Part shown: positions 25,801 to 37,510 of the stretch, piece by piece | How the letters are laid out: each line of letters starts with the position of its first letter | Numbering within the stretch: position 1 is the first letter of the stretch | Assembly (NCBI RefSeq): GCF_041146795.1 | Contig: NC_135170.1 | Coordinates: forward strand, 28,879,533-28,943,532 | From: Maylandia zebra | Lineage: Eukaryota > Chordata > Actinopteri > Cichliformes > Cichlidae | Direction: 5' to 3' | Length of the DNA: 64,000 bases | Translations under genes and position numbers: made by a program | The notes under the pieces: generated by a model | What the model was told of the DNA's origin: nothing | What the model saw: the letters and a program-made list of their open reading frames with translations, nothing else | Databases searched by the model: none

Positions 25801-26517
25801 TTAGTTCAGCATTTTTGGATTGACGTTAGATCAAACACTGATGCACGTCTTACCTTTTCCCTGCATTACCATTTCGTTAAATTCAGCGGAACCTCTCAAA
25901 GATCTTTAAAAAAGATACCTTAATGTGTTTAGAAAAGCATCAGCAGATGCAGACACACAATCTCCAGTCAGTATCATTTAATTGCAGGAGTACAGTGGCA
26001 GCACTGGAAAAAGGCAGATATTTCACCGTCTGAGTAATCGGTTAGAGACGGAGGGGAAAAAATCTTGACAGCAAATGGCGTCGTCTTTGTGGCTTTTCGT
26101 GCCCAATGTTGAAAAGCCAACTTGTAAGAAAATGTCTTGAGTGAATCTGAAGATCTAGGCAATCAATCTGTTATGTAATGTCTCTGGGATTTTTCCACTT
26201 ATGCACAGTGTTATTGTGTTTGTGTATACAGGAAGAGGGCCACAGCAGAGGAATGTCTCAATCACCCCTGGCTGAACTCCTGTCCTCACTCCCACCCACA
26301 CCTCCACAACAGGTCGCCGTCCTCTTTGGATGAGCCGGAGACGAGTCAGTCCGAATCGGAACCAGAGAGTCCAGCTCCGTCCCCTGAGCTAGATGTGATT
26401 GGATCATTTCTCAGGTGCCCAGGCCAAGGTGAGCTGAAGGCGGGCCGTGGCGCCTTCTCTTTCAGTGAGCCCCCTTTCTGCACAAGACCCGAAATCCAGC
26501 AGGAGCTCATTTGCTGA
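16814..26517 (+). CDS. stk17a: DRAK-type serine/threonine kinase, STK17A-like
   Basis: Coding exons: 16814-16908, 20221-20433, 23860-24004, 24788-24914, 25026-25074, 25371-25550 and 26232-26517. All junctions are GT-AG and the total is 1095 nt, encoding 364 residues plus TGA. Kinase landmarks are all intact: glycine loop GRGKFAVV (31-38), ATP-binding Lys53 in AAKF, catalytic HLD (147-149) in VVHLDLKPQN, DFG (170-172), and GTPEYVAPE ending at Glu196. The domain ends near HPWL (284). The 80-residue tail is Ser/Pro/Glu-rich and ends in QQELIC. DRAK kinases belong to the death-associated kinase family and act in apoptosis and lymphocyte signalling. [13 protein letters not shown] and RTDPF favour STK17A, whereas the C-terminal LIC resembles STK17B. 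The product could be a fish-specific 'stk17a-like' paralogue. Family assignment is near certain; the exact paralogue is not. Confidence 0.93.
16909..20220 (+). other. stk17a intron 1
   Basis: Donor GTAAGT at 16909; acceptor TTTCCCAG ends at 20220. The 3.3 kb hold only chance frames and simple sequence, including an A-rich (TAAAA)n-like tract near 20104-20148 just before the acceptor. Nothing further was recognised. Confidence 0.85.
20434..23859 (+). other. stk17a intron 2
   Basis: Donor GTAAGT at 20434; acceptor TTCTTCCAG ends at 23859. The split codon TG|T encodes a cysteine that precedes the AAGGEIF hinge. Apart from a two-unit tandem duplication at 22901-22996, I see no gene or known repeat. 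Confidence 0.85.
22901..22996. repeat. two-copy 48-bp tandem duplication
   Basis: Units 22901-22948 and 22949-22996 both begin CTAACGGGGA and align without gaps at 37 of 48 positions by hand count. The duplication lies inside kinase intron 2 and has no obvious coding role. Confidence 0.75.
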
Positions 26518-27453
26518 CTGATGTTTCACAGTTGGAAAGGGACTCAGTAAATTGAAACTCCATGGAGCAGAACCTGAAAACCTTTAAGCCTTGAGGTGCT
26601 TGGTTTTGATCGGAACCAGGACCGTGTTTGAGTGGCTGCAGTTTGCCCGCCTGCTCCTACTGCTGCGACGTCTGTGAGCTTGATACCTCTGCCTGCGCCT
26701 GTGTGTGTCACTGTGTATATGTTAAATAATACACGCTACTCAGTGCTAGTTAGAATGATTGTACAGGAGGAATATGAGAGGGCTTGAAGATGCAGGACAA
26801 AGGAGTGGGAGAAAACAAGGACTTTGTTGAGGACTGCACTGCTGCCTTATGTGATAAATCTGAACTTGGCTCAGCTGAACACTGGCTAGTTCACCCCTGC
26901 ACACATACTGCTTTATCCCCAATTAGCCTTCGGACGGGGTTTCAGAGGAGAGATGGCCTCCCACTTCTTTGGATGACTTCACTCAGTGTGTGCTCTCATC
27001 TAAACAAGTTACGTTTCAGTGACCCAGACAGACCTTCTGTGACGAGTTGAAGAAAGTAAAGCATTCTGACAGGTGGATCTACTTAAGAAAAAAGAATGGA
27101 AAGCAATGAGCAGCGCCCTATGCGAAAGCCAGACGTTAACTGTATTGTTTATTAATGTGTCTTGTACCATTTTAGCCCCTCAAACGGTCAAAGCCACATC
27201 GATGCCTGAGGTTAAGATGGATATGGTAGCATTGTTATTATTGAGGACAATCATGAGCACTTTTATTTTGTTATTGGACTTTTGTGTAAAACCAAAGGCT
27301 CATCAAGCACAGTTAGGTGTCACACGATGTACTGTACATATTAACCAGTCTGCAACACCCTCTGTTTTTGTCACGTGACCTGTTTTTTTTTTTTTCTTTT
27401 TCATTAAGTGCCACTCTTTTAACCTCACTTCTGTTAATGTTACAGTTGAAATT

Positions 27454-27484
<31 letters not shown>

Positions 27485-27975
27485 GTCGGTTTTGTTGACC
27501 TTTGCACAAGTTGCACATTTTGGTTTTTGTTTTTGTTTTGCTGCAAGGTTGCCATTAGATGTCACAAAATTTGTCGAGCATGATATCAGCCTTGGAAAGA
27601 GGGAATCGCAGGGGCTGGATTTTTTTTTTTTTTTTTTTTTTAAATATGGACCAGAATAAAATATAATGTCACGGAAAACTGAAGCCCAAGATGTCTTTGA
27701 ATATGTGATGTTTGCCTTTAGATGCTCGGGAGCAGAGAATTGACATTTTCTCAAAAGAAAGTACTGAAAATGTATATTGAGTTTGTAATATTTTTTTTTT
27801 TTTTGTTGTCGTTTTGTTTTATCATTGTATAGATGTTAATGTCATTATATTGTATTTGGTAACTTTGTTAACTTTTATGTATTACTGTGTTTCGCCTCTC
27901 GAATTTCAGGAAGGTTTGCACTTGTCCTTGTGGACGTTATGTTAAAATAAATAAATGTTGATGGCTTGCATTATG
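26518..27975 (+). other. stk17a 3' UTR and poly(A) signals
   Basis: After the TGA the sequence stays AT-rich and non-coding. Overlapping AATAAA signals lie at 27946-27951 and 27950-27955, so cleavage is expected shortly after 27.96 kb. An earlier AATAAA occurs near 27655. The UTR carries four long T tracts (about 27383-27395, 27459-27484, 27620-27641 and 27791-27804), which become poly-U in the mRNA. The exact end needs transcript data. Confidence 0.7.
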
Positions 27976-28714
27976 AAATTTAACAATCATGAGAAATACA
28001 TTTGAATTTTGTATCAAAATATTGAGTCTGGTTGTGGTGAGTTTTTCCTCCTCCCTTTTCTTTATTATAGCAGCAATAAGAGAATATGCTTTCTGGAAAA
28101 ACTAAAAAATGTAATAACATGTTTATGATGTAATTCAATGAGATCCAGTTAGTGGGCATGAGCTCTTCCGAGAAGGCTGACTAAAAATAAACATTCATGA
28201 ATTCCAGACAATCGATCTTTATAAATCTATCTTTTCCTCTTAGAACCATCATCATGATGTCAAAGTTTTTACATTTTTCCAGTATCTTAGTAAAATGAGC
28301 GATGCTTTGATCTGTTGCTTGTTTTTTCTTTTTCCGCTATTCTACAAATGTTAGGATGCTAACACACTGAACTAAAATAAGAACGTCACAGTATGACGTC
28401 AGCATGTTACATACAGGTACTGGCACGGTGCCTGATTGTAGTTTAATGGCCGTTTCTTTTCTTCATTCCAGCTTTCAAATAAAACTGTGTTGGGTGGTGA
28501 GGGAAATCAATGCTTTCCAAACTGAAATTAAAGAACTTAAGCAAAAGGAAGGTCCACTAAAGCTGTTTTTGTCAGTCAATAGAATTTAAATTGCTAGTTA
28601 TTTTTTTTTTGTCTTGACATGAATCACTTGGATTTATTATGATACAGAGCTACATATCTAAACATAGATATGATATATTTGTGAAAAAGTTTAAATATCA
28701 AATATTTCATGACT
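27976..28714. other. downstream flank of the kinase gene
   Basis: AT-rich sequence with no recognisable gene. An AATAAA near 28185 could act as a distal poly(A) signal. A full CRE-like TGACGTCA occurs at 28394-28401, which may be chance. Confidence 0.45.
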
Positions 28715-28722
28715 ATCTACAC

Positions 28723-28942
28723 CAGGGGTGTCCAACTCCAGGCCTCGAGGGCTGGTGTCCTGCAGGTTTTAGATGTGTCCTTGATCCAGCACAGCTGATT
28801 TAAATGGCTAAATGACCTCATGTCTTGAAGTTCTCCACAGGCCTGGTAATGAACTAATCATTTGATTCAGGTGTGTTGACCCAGGGTGAGATCTAAAACC
28901 TGCAGGATACCCGCCCTTGAGGCCTGGAGTTGGACACCCCTG
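28723..28942. mobile_element. hAT-type MITE
   Basis: A 220-bp non-autonomous element with long terminal inverted repeats. The left end CAGGGGTGTCCAACTCCAGG is the reverse complement, nearly perfectly, of the right end ending in TGGACACCCCTG. Flanking octamers 28715-28722 (ATCTACAC) and 28943-28950 (ATATAGAC) agree at 6 of 8 positions, as expected for a decayed 8-bp hAT target duplication. I recognise this as a high-copy fish repeat; the hAT assignment rests on the TIR start and the 8-bp duplication. Confidence 0.85.
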
Positions 28943-28950
28943 ATATAGAC

Positions 28951-30567
28951 ACTATTAGCACGTCCTATGGATCTCTCTGCTTGTTTGCACTGTTGTTGCT
29001 TAGTTACAATCACTTGTATCTAACAATGCATACAAAACAATCCTACGTAGAACAGCAGTGACCAGCCTTTAACATTTGTGATTAAAAAATAAGGTATATT
29101 TTCTTCTTGATTCCCAGTTTGGGAACAGCACTCAGTCTTTGTGAGGCTATCATACTTTGTTATCATCCCATTTCGTATTTTGCATGCTGCTGCTGAACAA
29201 CAGCCCGTTTCATGCTTTCTGTTGAGCTGCTGTCAGTAGTTCACCTGTGTGTCCTTAGAAAAGCATACCAACACAATTACATTAGCTAAGAGCAGATTTC
29301 CTCTGAAAGCATCTGTTTTTCTTCTCAATATGTCTTTCTGCATGCAGCATCATAAATTTACAAAAAAAGAAGCCCCCTCAGGCTAGTCTTCCTTAAATAT
29401 CCTGCAGCCGCTGTGAACAGGAAATGCCAGGATTATGTAAAGAGGAACAGAGAGCAATCCGTTCCAGTGTAATATAGCTTCTTTCCCTTTTTTTTCTCAC
29501 CCCTGTGATTGTTTACTTGTGTCAGTTCAAACAATATCCGTGCCTGCCAATATCCCGAATTCTTGCTTTAATGTCTTCTTCCTCTTGTTGTTGGCATTGA
29601 GCCAGTTCATCTCCATGGTCCTGGTCTGGTGGCTCTTGGCTGCATCTGCTGTTTCCCTTAAAGAAAATCCTTCTTCTACATGGAGCTGAGGAATGCCAGA
29701 AATGTCTCTAACTGGCCTGCTTTCAACATTGTCCTTCCAAAACTGTCTTTTATGCATCTCTTCCCTTTCATCTTCCTTATGAATTTGTTTCCATACCACA
29801 GCGCACACACATAAACACACGCACTTACTAGAAGTCACTGATTAAGTGGCTGTTTCCCAGAAAAAAATCAGGTTCAGTTCATGTGACTTTGATATTTGCG
29901 GTGACCATTAGGAGATGATTTAAGGCAGATGTGGAGACAGTTTGTACTGTCTTCTAACTTTGAGTGCACTCCAAAATCTTACCGTGTGGCAAACAAGAAC
30001 TTAGTTCCTACAAATCCAAACAAATATGAAAAGCTGACCAAAGCTTACTATGGAATCCAGATAACCTGCTTTCAGCAGTCTCTGTGGACTGTCACGGTCT
30101 TGCTTAATGGTTTTAAATGATATCAGGCAGCAAATGTTGCTTTGAAACACCGAGTCTAAGCAAAATTCATTTATCTATCTTAAGTCAACCAGCCAAAAAA
30201 GATAACATTAAAATAACAAATACTGTTTTTGCTTGCATTATACAAACTTTGACTACACATGATTTTGTTGCCATTAAGCAGGGGTTTGATTTAATGGTAA
30301 CCAGCTGCATATCCTTAAGACATGTCTGTCAGTGCCACCCACTGTCATATTTTTCCCTTGAGGTCTGCAAAAATCCAAGACTGGGATTTGCAAAACGTAA
30401 ATGGAAAGCTGAAAATGTTGCATTCTACTGTAACGGTCCCAATAATCAGTTATATGAGAAAGAATTGTTGACAGCATGGTATTTTGACTGTGGCATTCCC
30501 ATCCATCTGCAACTGACAGCTTAGGAACACATTACAAAACTGGCATTTGGGAGGTGGAGCAGGGAGC
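28951..30567. other. intergenic with an unassigned - strand ORF
   Basis: No known gene. On the - strand 29838-29527 stays open for about 103 codons and has a charged, protein-like composition (for example HKRQFWKDNVESRPVRDI), but no initiating ATG near its start and no family I recognise. It may be a chance frame. Confidence 0.4.
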
Positions 30568-30694
30568 TGGAGGCGCTGGAGCCCGTCCCAGCTGTCATAG
30601 GGTGAGAGGCGGGTACCCCCTGGACTGATCACCAGTCCATTACAGGGCTAACATAGACGCCCACATCCACACCTGCAGCCAATTTAGAATCACT
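30568..30694. repeat. fragment of a widespread teleost interspersed repeat
   Basis: The segment contains GGAGCCCGTCCCAGCTGTCA, then a stretch matching 'CACCCTGGAC...CAGTCCATTACAGGGCTAACA', and ends with CAATTTAGAATCAC. I recognise this string as a very common fish repeat, probably the 3' part of an L2-like LINE or a derived SINE. The class is inferred. Another piece of the same family lies near 51.0 kb. Confidence 0.65.
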
Positions 30695-32089
30695 ATTTGT
30701 TTATGTAAAACATTTTTCTCTGACATAGTCAAATATTTTAAGTTATCTGGATGGATGATGGCAGCATGCTGAGGAATATCCTAAAATAGCTTATCTAAAA
30801 CAAGAGACAATTTGCTAACTTTTAAAGGAGTGCTGTTAATTTCCATACTTGCGCACAGAGCCAGGTACTAAAAATAGACACAGAATAGCAGAAAAGTAAA
30901 ACAACAGCACTGCAGAGAACTACAAATGGGGGATTTTTGCAGGACTGAGCTACACAACAACGAGCCACAACAACCAGTGAAAGATGTGCGGTTGTGAACG
31001 ACATTTCTGATCTTGTTGAAATGCTCAATATTTTGTTGGGAAAGTTTGTCTCTTGGAAGTCATGTGGATGTTACTTTGGCATATGCAGTAAACATTATTA
31101 CAGGCCAAGCACTCCTATAGCAGGATACATACTGCAAAACACCAAACCACAAATACTGAGGATGGCTTTACGAACGCAACCAGGAACACAAGGTGTTGAT
31201 CCAGTCTCCATACTCCTCTTAAAGAATCCACGTACAACGTTAGAGTTGAAAACACCACAGAGCCCCACTGTCCATATCTGTCCATGCAGGTCACACAGAA
31301 GTGTGTGGTTTTAATGTTGCGGCATTTTTTTCTGACTCTCTGAGTCTTGCTTGCACCACTAATATGGGTATTCTGAGTGTGCACATTATCCATCATGCAA
31401 TTTCCTTAAATATGCTGTAAATGTGCAACAGAACCAACAAGTTTTGAACTGACATTGTCTGTCTTTTATTACAAAGCCTGTTTGGTACACAAGTCCATTT
31501 GTCCTGACTAATTACAGAGATTACAGCGACCAGTATTTATATATATTTAGATGTCATACTGCAAAGACTACAACCACAGTACAGTGCAGGACTTTGTTGC
31601 CTAGAGCTGCGTTTTCGCAAAGCATTCGCTCTTCTTGGTTTTACCAACAGATTTCCATTGAAAGCTAATTTTCTTGGCCAGCCCCTTAGGTGTACGTTTC
31701 CATCACAAGAAGAGGAGCGTCCCCTGCACCTCATGAGGCATTAAACTCTCTCAATCCCCCTGAAGTCCTTCTCTGGTTGTCTCTTTATGTCCCCTGGAAA
31801 TGCCATGCTTTCTCTCTCACTGTCTCACTCCGTCTCACTATCTCTAGATCTCTTTCAGTGAACCATTTTCTCAGAACACGTTATCCTACCACCTTACATA
31901 AGGGGGAAATTCCTTTATGCTTATGTTCCCGATTACTCTGCTATTATAGAAAGTTCAACACTGTCAAAAAAACACAAAACATAGGTAGGCTAGTGTGGCG
32001 GTGTGTATGTGTTTGAGCATAATCAAAGTATATATACAGGCTCAATTATTATACATACATTTATTTAAATATAATACTACAATGTCTTT
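30695..32089. other. intergenic, possible orphan terminal exon on - strand
   Basis: No known gene. On the - strand a short frame (31684-31601) preceded by a CCTAAG acceptor-like site ends in TAG, with an AATAAA (31470-31465) about 130 bases on. It is described as a finding only; the evidence is weak. Confidence 0.35.
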
Positions 32090-32768
32090 TACCCTGACAA
32101 GGACAAGGCTTGTTAACTTGTTAGTGATCATGATCACTGCAACTGGTAGTTTCTCTTTGCCAGCATAAAAAAGGATTTGTTTGATTTTCGTTGGACTGAC
32201 CGATACTCAAAACGGTGGAAAAATCCAAGAAAGAATTATAGATTCATTTTTGAACAATAGCAAATTCAAACATCATGGTCAGACAAGAAAAGGATTCAGT
32301 GTTTTGGCAAGGGATGTGTTTGGAGGAGTAAAGGTGAACCTTTCAAACCTAAGAACACTGTAACAGCTGTCAAGCGTGGTGGTGGTAGCATCATCCCCTG
32401 GGGCTGTTTTGCACAAATGGTTAGTGCAATGAATAGTAAAATCTTCAACTTCTCCTTAATCAACAGGCAGATGGTTGAAACTTGGACACAGTTAACTGTT
32501 CCAACATGAAAACACACGAATACTGTTTTTGAGCTTCTGGGATGTCCTTCCCCAAGCCCCCATCTCAACCGTACTGAAAATTTGTGAACTATTCTTTAAA
32601 GCCGGGACTTTGCCAGGAAAACAAACCAATGAACTCTACTGATTCTGCCAAGATGAGTGGTCAAATAAACAAAAGTGTCTGGTCAATGTCCAATCTACTA
32701 AGAGACATTAAATTAGCATGACATTCATGCCCATGATGAGTGAATGTAAACCTTTGACTACAACTGTT
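32090..32768 (+). mobile_element. decayed Tc1-like (Sleeping Beauty-type) transposon
   Basis: The right terminus, read in reverse complement, begins CAGTTGTAGTCAAAGGTTTA, close to the CAGTTGAAGTC ends of Sleeping Beauty-type elements. Inside, the + strand still reads PKNTVTAVKRGGGSIIPWGC, a mutated form of the conserved Tc1 transposase 'KHGGGSI-WGCF' region. Further on, PSPHLNRTENL corresponds to the 'SPDLNPIENLW' motif that carries the last catalytic acid. Stops and frameshifts break the frame. The left end is not defined. Confidence 0.75.
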
Positions 32769-35700
32769 TTCTATTTCTAATTTCTATGTTGACCCATAGC
32801 TCTTGACTCCCTGACTCATACAGTCAGTTGAAGTTGATGAATGAAAGTAGCTGACAGTCACCGAACAAAGTTAGTCTTAACCCCAGAATCATGCAGCACT
32901 TCCCAGACATAAAGGCAGCCATGAAAAATGAAAGCCTAAATGTTCCAATTCTAGATGTTGACCAGGACAAACATAGAGAACATTTCTTTCACGTGTCCCG
33001 GAGGTGCTTCCAAACGAAAAAAGAAACAGAGAAAAATTTCCAAAAGAGGCAAAACACTCGTAACCGCTGGTAATATGTTTCTCATGGTGATGCATTCATA
33101 GCAGCAAGGGAGGCAAATGCCTTTGGTTAAGCGGAGCTATTTATTCTGTCCCTGGAAACAGCTGAAGAACAACAAAAGTATTCTCAACAAAGAGTAGCAC
33201 GACCTGATGCTGCTGCCTGTTTTCCTCCCGTCTGCGGTGACTGTCCTTCTACGAAATGGGGGCACTACTGGCACACATCATACTCAAAAAGCCACACAAT
33301 AGGCACGTTCAACTCAAAGAGAACTTTTCAACTGTAAAGCTGGAGAAGAAACACTGCTAAGTTGATCCTTCAGGCTCAGTTTCAGTGTGGGTAAGCGCTT
33401 GGAAAGAAACAAAAACATTGCCAATTCTGTTGTTTGGATTTGCAGGGCCCGGTGCGCATGAATGCCCACTCACATGTACTTAGACTGTAGTTATACACAC
33501 ACACACGCACTCACGAGAGTACCCACAATGAACTCTGTCCTCTGACTCACTACGAGTTGGGAGGAAGTCCAGATTTCAAACTGTCCGGGAACAGATTCTG
33601 GTGGTCTGGATCTTTTTGAGCTTTTGATTTTCAACCAACAGCACTCTCTGCATTTACTATGGTCCTTGATCAGCAAGGTACTGTACATTCAGCACACAAA
33701 TACAATACATACAAATTGTTTGGTTATATTTCATGTCAAACATGGCTCTCTTTCAAGCAAGACTTTAGTGATACTTCCAGCCATCATGCATAAAGCTAAG
33801 ACATTTCTCAAATATTATCAAAAAAGTAAAAAAAAAGTTGTCTTTTTTTTCAGTACCAAAAAAAATCACCATAAACATATACTATCACACAGACAATAGG
33901 TTAGAGATTCTGGCTATGATCAAGCTTTTCAAACTGGAGACATTTTTTCATTCATATTAAAGACTTTGGGAGCAGCCACTGGCATTTTAAGGCTAATTTT
34001 GTTTGTTTTGGTTCGGCTTTCTTTATGACTGGTAACTTTTATGAGTTCTGTGGGTGTTGCAAAAGAGTTTGAGGGTAAAAGAGAAGAAAATGTGTCCTCT
34101 TCTGGAACTTGGTGACATTTTAGTTGAACTTACCGCCTCCAGGAATATTTTCAGGGTTTCCACAGCAATCAATTAGTCAAAAAGTCAGCTGTCATATCTT
34201 TTTATGCAACCGACACGTTCTATCCCCCTCTCGTTTTCCATCTCTTCTGGCTTTTTGTGTTACGCAACTCTTTTGCACAAAGGTATGGAGCGTATTTGTA
34301 AGTTGCCCTTGTGCTCAACATTGTCATTTATGCGTTTCGTTTTTTTATTGTATAAAGCTTCCGGCCAAATCAGTGTATAAAAAAGTGCCTGGAAACAATA
34401 GGTGGAGGCCAGACAGGCCATGGAAAACTGCTTAGAGAACAATGTGATCTGGAGAGCTGGTAATAAAGTCCCAGTAGTGCACAAAAGCAAAAACAGGTTC
34501 CCAGACTCACCTAGGCCTCCTACTGACCTCATGGACCTATTTGTAGTCCTGTCAAGACAGAACAAAACCTACACTTACATGGTAGAACAGATTGTTTCAG
34601 CCCTTCAGAAGGATCAGGTGCAAAGAAACTAAGTTTGAAAGTCTTTACATTTGCCATGTTATCTGTGCAGGAGTGTCAGTCTTCTTAGTCCATCATTTAT
34701 GACTGGTGAAGGACATTCAATGACTGAATGCTTAGAGCACAGAACTTATTCTTGGTTGGTATTTTTACTAACTGAGTCCCTGGTCTGGCTCCTGTACCGG
34801 TGCCATGTGTCAGACTGTCAGCCCCAGTCTGTTCTACTTTCTAATTTGCCGCCTCTGCTGCATCTAAATTAAGGAAAAATTGCATAAAATTAATTTCTTT
34901 AAGTCATTACACTGACTGTCTGCACGACAGTTAAGCCCCCTGGTGGTTTGATGAGAACCTCTGACTATAGTAATAATATTGACCATTTTTCTATCCCTGT
35001 CCTATGGTTTATGAACAGTTCTAAAAGTGGAGAAGCTGCTGAGTGCTAATAGCATGTTTTGTGCTGATATCCTCAAATAAAATACACAGTACTTTTTATC
35101 ACAGCCATCTAAGTCTTTATGGTGTTAAAGACAACATCTTCATGATAATGATATTTAGCTAAGTGGATAATTTTCTCAGTGTTTACTTAAGTTCCTCTAA
35201 ATCATATTTTAGTACAAAAGCCATGACTAGGGATAGGATTTAGTAAGCAGTATTAGGGTAGCAATAAATAACTCGCTAATTTAATCGTTGTAAGTGATGG
35301 AAATGTGTAACAGCAGCCTAAGAGTAATAAAATTGTGTTCCTTTGTCTGAATGAACTTGGATCTTTGTGTTCTTAAGAATACAATAGTAAACTATATGAG
35401 AGGTTTGACTTTTATTAATTATCTGGAATTCTAACACAATGCATGAACTTGTGTGGTTGGAAAACAGAAGACCAAATGACAGTATCAATATTATTGCAGC
35501 TGCAGTGTACCAAAAAGGTACAGTGAGTCACCCCATAAAGACGCCGAAGGTGCTGAGAGCCATTCCTGCGAGAACAGTCATACAGCAAATGTGCAATATT
35601 ATGTAGTTTGGACTTGTTCAGTCTGCAGAGAATCTGCCCAGTAATTAAAAAAAATACTAAAGTGTAGCTAGGCCTTTGCAGTACAGAAAACTGATTTTGT

Positions 35701-37510
35701 GCTGTAAGATCTTTAGTTGCTGTTGTTGTAGCTGTCTTTTCCTGACAATATCATCAACCTGTTTTTCTCTGCCTGCATCCAGAGGACACCAAGTCCTAGA
35801 ACAGCTGAAAAAGCATCTCCGGTATCCTCAAGAAAACTCTACTACAGCTCGAGAAGAAACACAAAATTCCTGAATACTTGTTTCCTGCCAAACTAAAGTA
35901 CACTTATTTGTTCACGTTTGCTTTAGATAAAGGAGCAAAGTCATAAGCTCAGCCTCACTGCGATTCTAGCTTTGAAACAGCAGAGTTAAATTCACTGGAT
36001 GTGTAAACACAGCAAGATATCTGGGGCTCTTATGCAAGTTCACTTTCACCCCTGGTTATACAGGACACACTGGGAAATATCAAATTAAATGAGTTTTTCT
36101 AAGAAGAAGAAAAAAAGAGACAAAGACAAATAAAGAGTTCTATTATTACCCTGGGCTGTTGAAGCCCCCCGCTCCCCCTTTATACAACGAAAGCATGTGA
36201 ATAGAGAACATTATGTTCCTCAACCCAGAGTGGTGGACGATGTTTGTAGTCAGGCTGCTCACGTTGCCAAAAGGATGTCTTAGACTTTGTCTTGGCAAGT
36301 CAAACTAAATTGGTCAAAAGTAACTAAGTACATTTATCAACCACTAAAATAAAAAAAAAATGTGGTTTAAATAGAACTTCATACTTCCACCACACTGCAG
36401 CCAGTTGCCACAATTAACAGAAAGCATAATCAAAAGTCATTATTATACATTAAGACTTGGATTTCCAAGATATTCTACCAAAGATCAACAAAATTATACC
36501 ACCTTTACCTCAAAAAATTCACAAGTGCACTCAGTAACTATATGATTAACAGGCTATTTTACATAAAGTACTCGTTATTTTGATGTCAATACTTTTTTAC
36601 TTTGAGTACGATTTTAAAAAGGATGACTTCTACATATCACAGATATTTGCTTCAGATAAAGTTAAACAAAATCTTTCAAAATGGGTCAGGACACAAGTGG
36701 ATACTTCTTTTTGGACTCATTATAGAATAACATCCTTTAAATCATCATGGTTGTGTTTAAGAAGGGGCCAGTTAAAACATATGTTTTCAGTTCATCAGTG
36801 CACTAGCAGATACATTTCCTTATGACAGGTAGCATCATTGGTCAGAAAGTACTATAATAAAACCAGCTGTCCAAATATTTAGTCAAAAGCAACTTTAGGG
36901 GTCTTTATTAGCTCTAGAGTGATCAAATCAATTCTCCTTTTTTATGAACCATCTCAGCTGCATATACTACCCAATAGTGCCACCTAGAGGAGGTTTAAAG
37001 TAAAACAAATCATTATACATATAGTTTGAGATTTTATGTAAAGTGTTTCTAAAAACTTTAAAGTCCATACATTAAGTTTGGCATGATTGAGAAAAAAAAA
37101 AAGTCAAAATGTATTTCTAAATACACATTTAAAAAAGGTAACTTTTGTATGTAGCACTTTATAATAATTTCACTCTATTAGGGCATTATTACGGTATTAG
37201 CAAATGGTTAATTCGTCATTTATATAGCATTATTCCCTCTTGTTATGCCATTCATTAAGATGTATTATGACTGATATGATTATACTAGCAGTGATGTAGC
37301 AGCAGTGATAGCTATAGCTGTATATCGTGTAACAGTAACAGATGGATAAACATACATAAATAGCATATTAAGGATGAGTAATGATATATAAATGATGACC
37401 TAAGCACTTACTAACAAACTTAATAAAGTGCTACCTTTTTGTTTTTGCTCTACTGCTGCAGCAGAAAGTAAGATAAGCAAAAATCAAGCCAAACACCACA
37501 TTTTAAAGCC
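32769..37510. other. intergenic gap between converging genes
   Basis: No family-level match. Several frames look mildly protein-like: 32891-33073 (+), 34402-34632 (+) and 35783-35896 (+, preceded by a good pyrimidine tract and CAG acceptor). They are not assigned to any gene and are treated as leads only. The rest is AT-rich with nothing recognised. Confidence 0.4.

Noticed and set aside
27303..27754. Lysine-rich - strand ORFs and phenylalanine-rich + strand ORFs
   Set aside because: They are translations of long T/A homopolymer runs in the kinase 3' UTR.
28394..28401. Full CRE palindrome TGACGTCA
   Set aside because: One 8-bp palindrome is expected by chance about once in a window this long, and no promoter is nearby.
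30117..30524. 135-codon + strand ORF
   Set aside because: No motif, no supporting splice sites or poly(A) signal, and irregular composition; probably chance.
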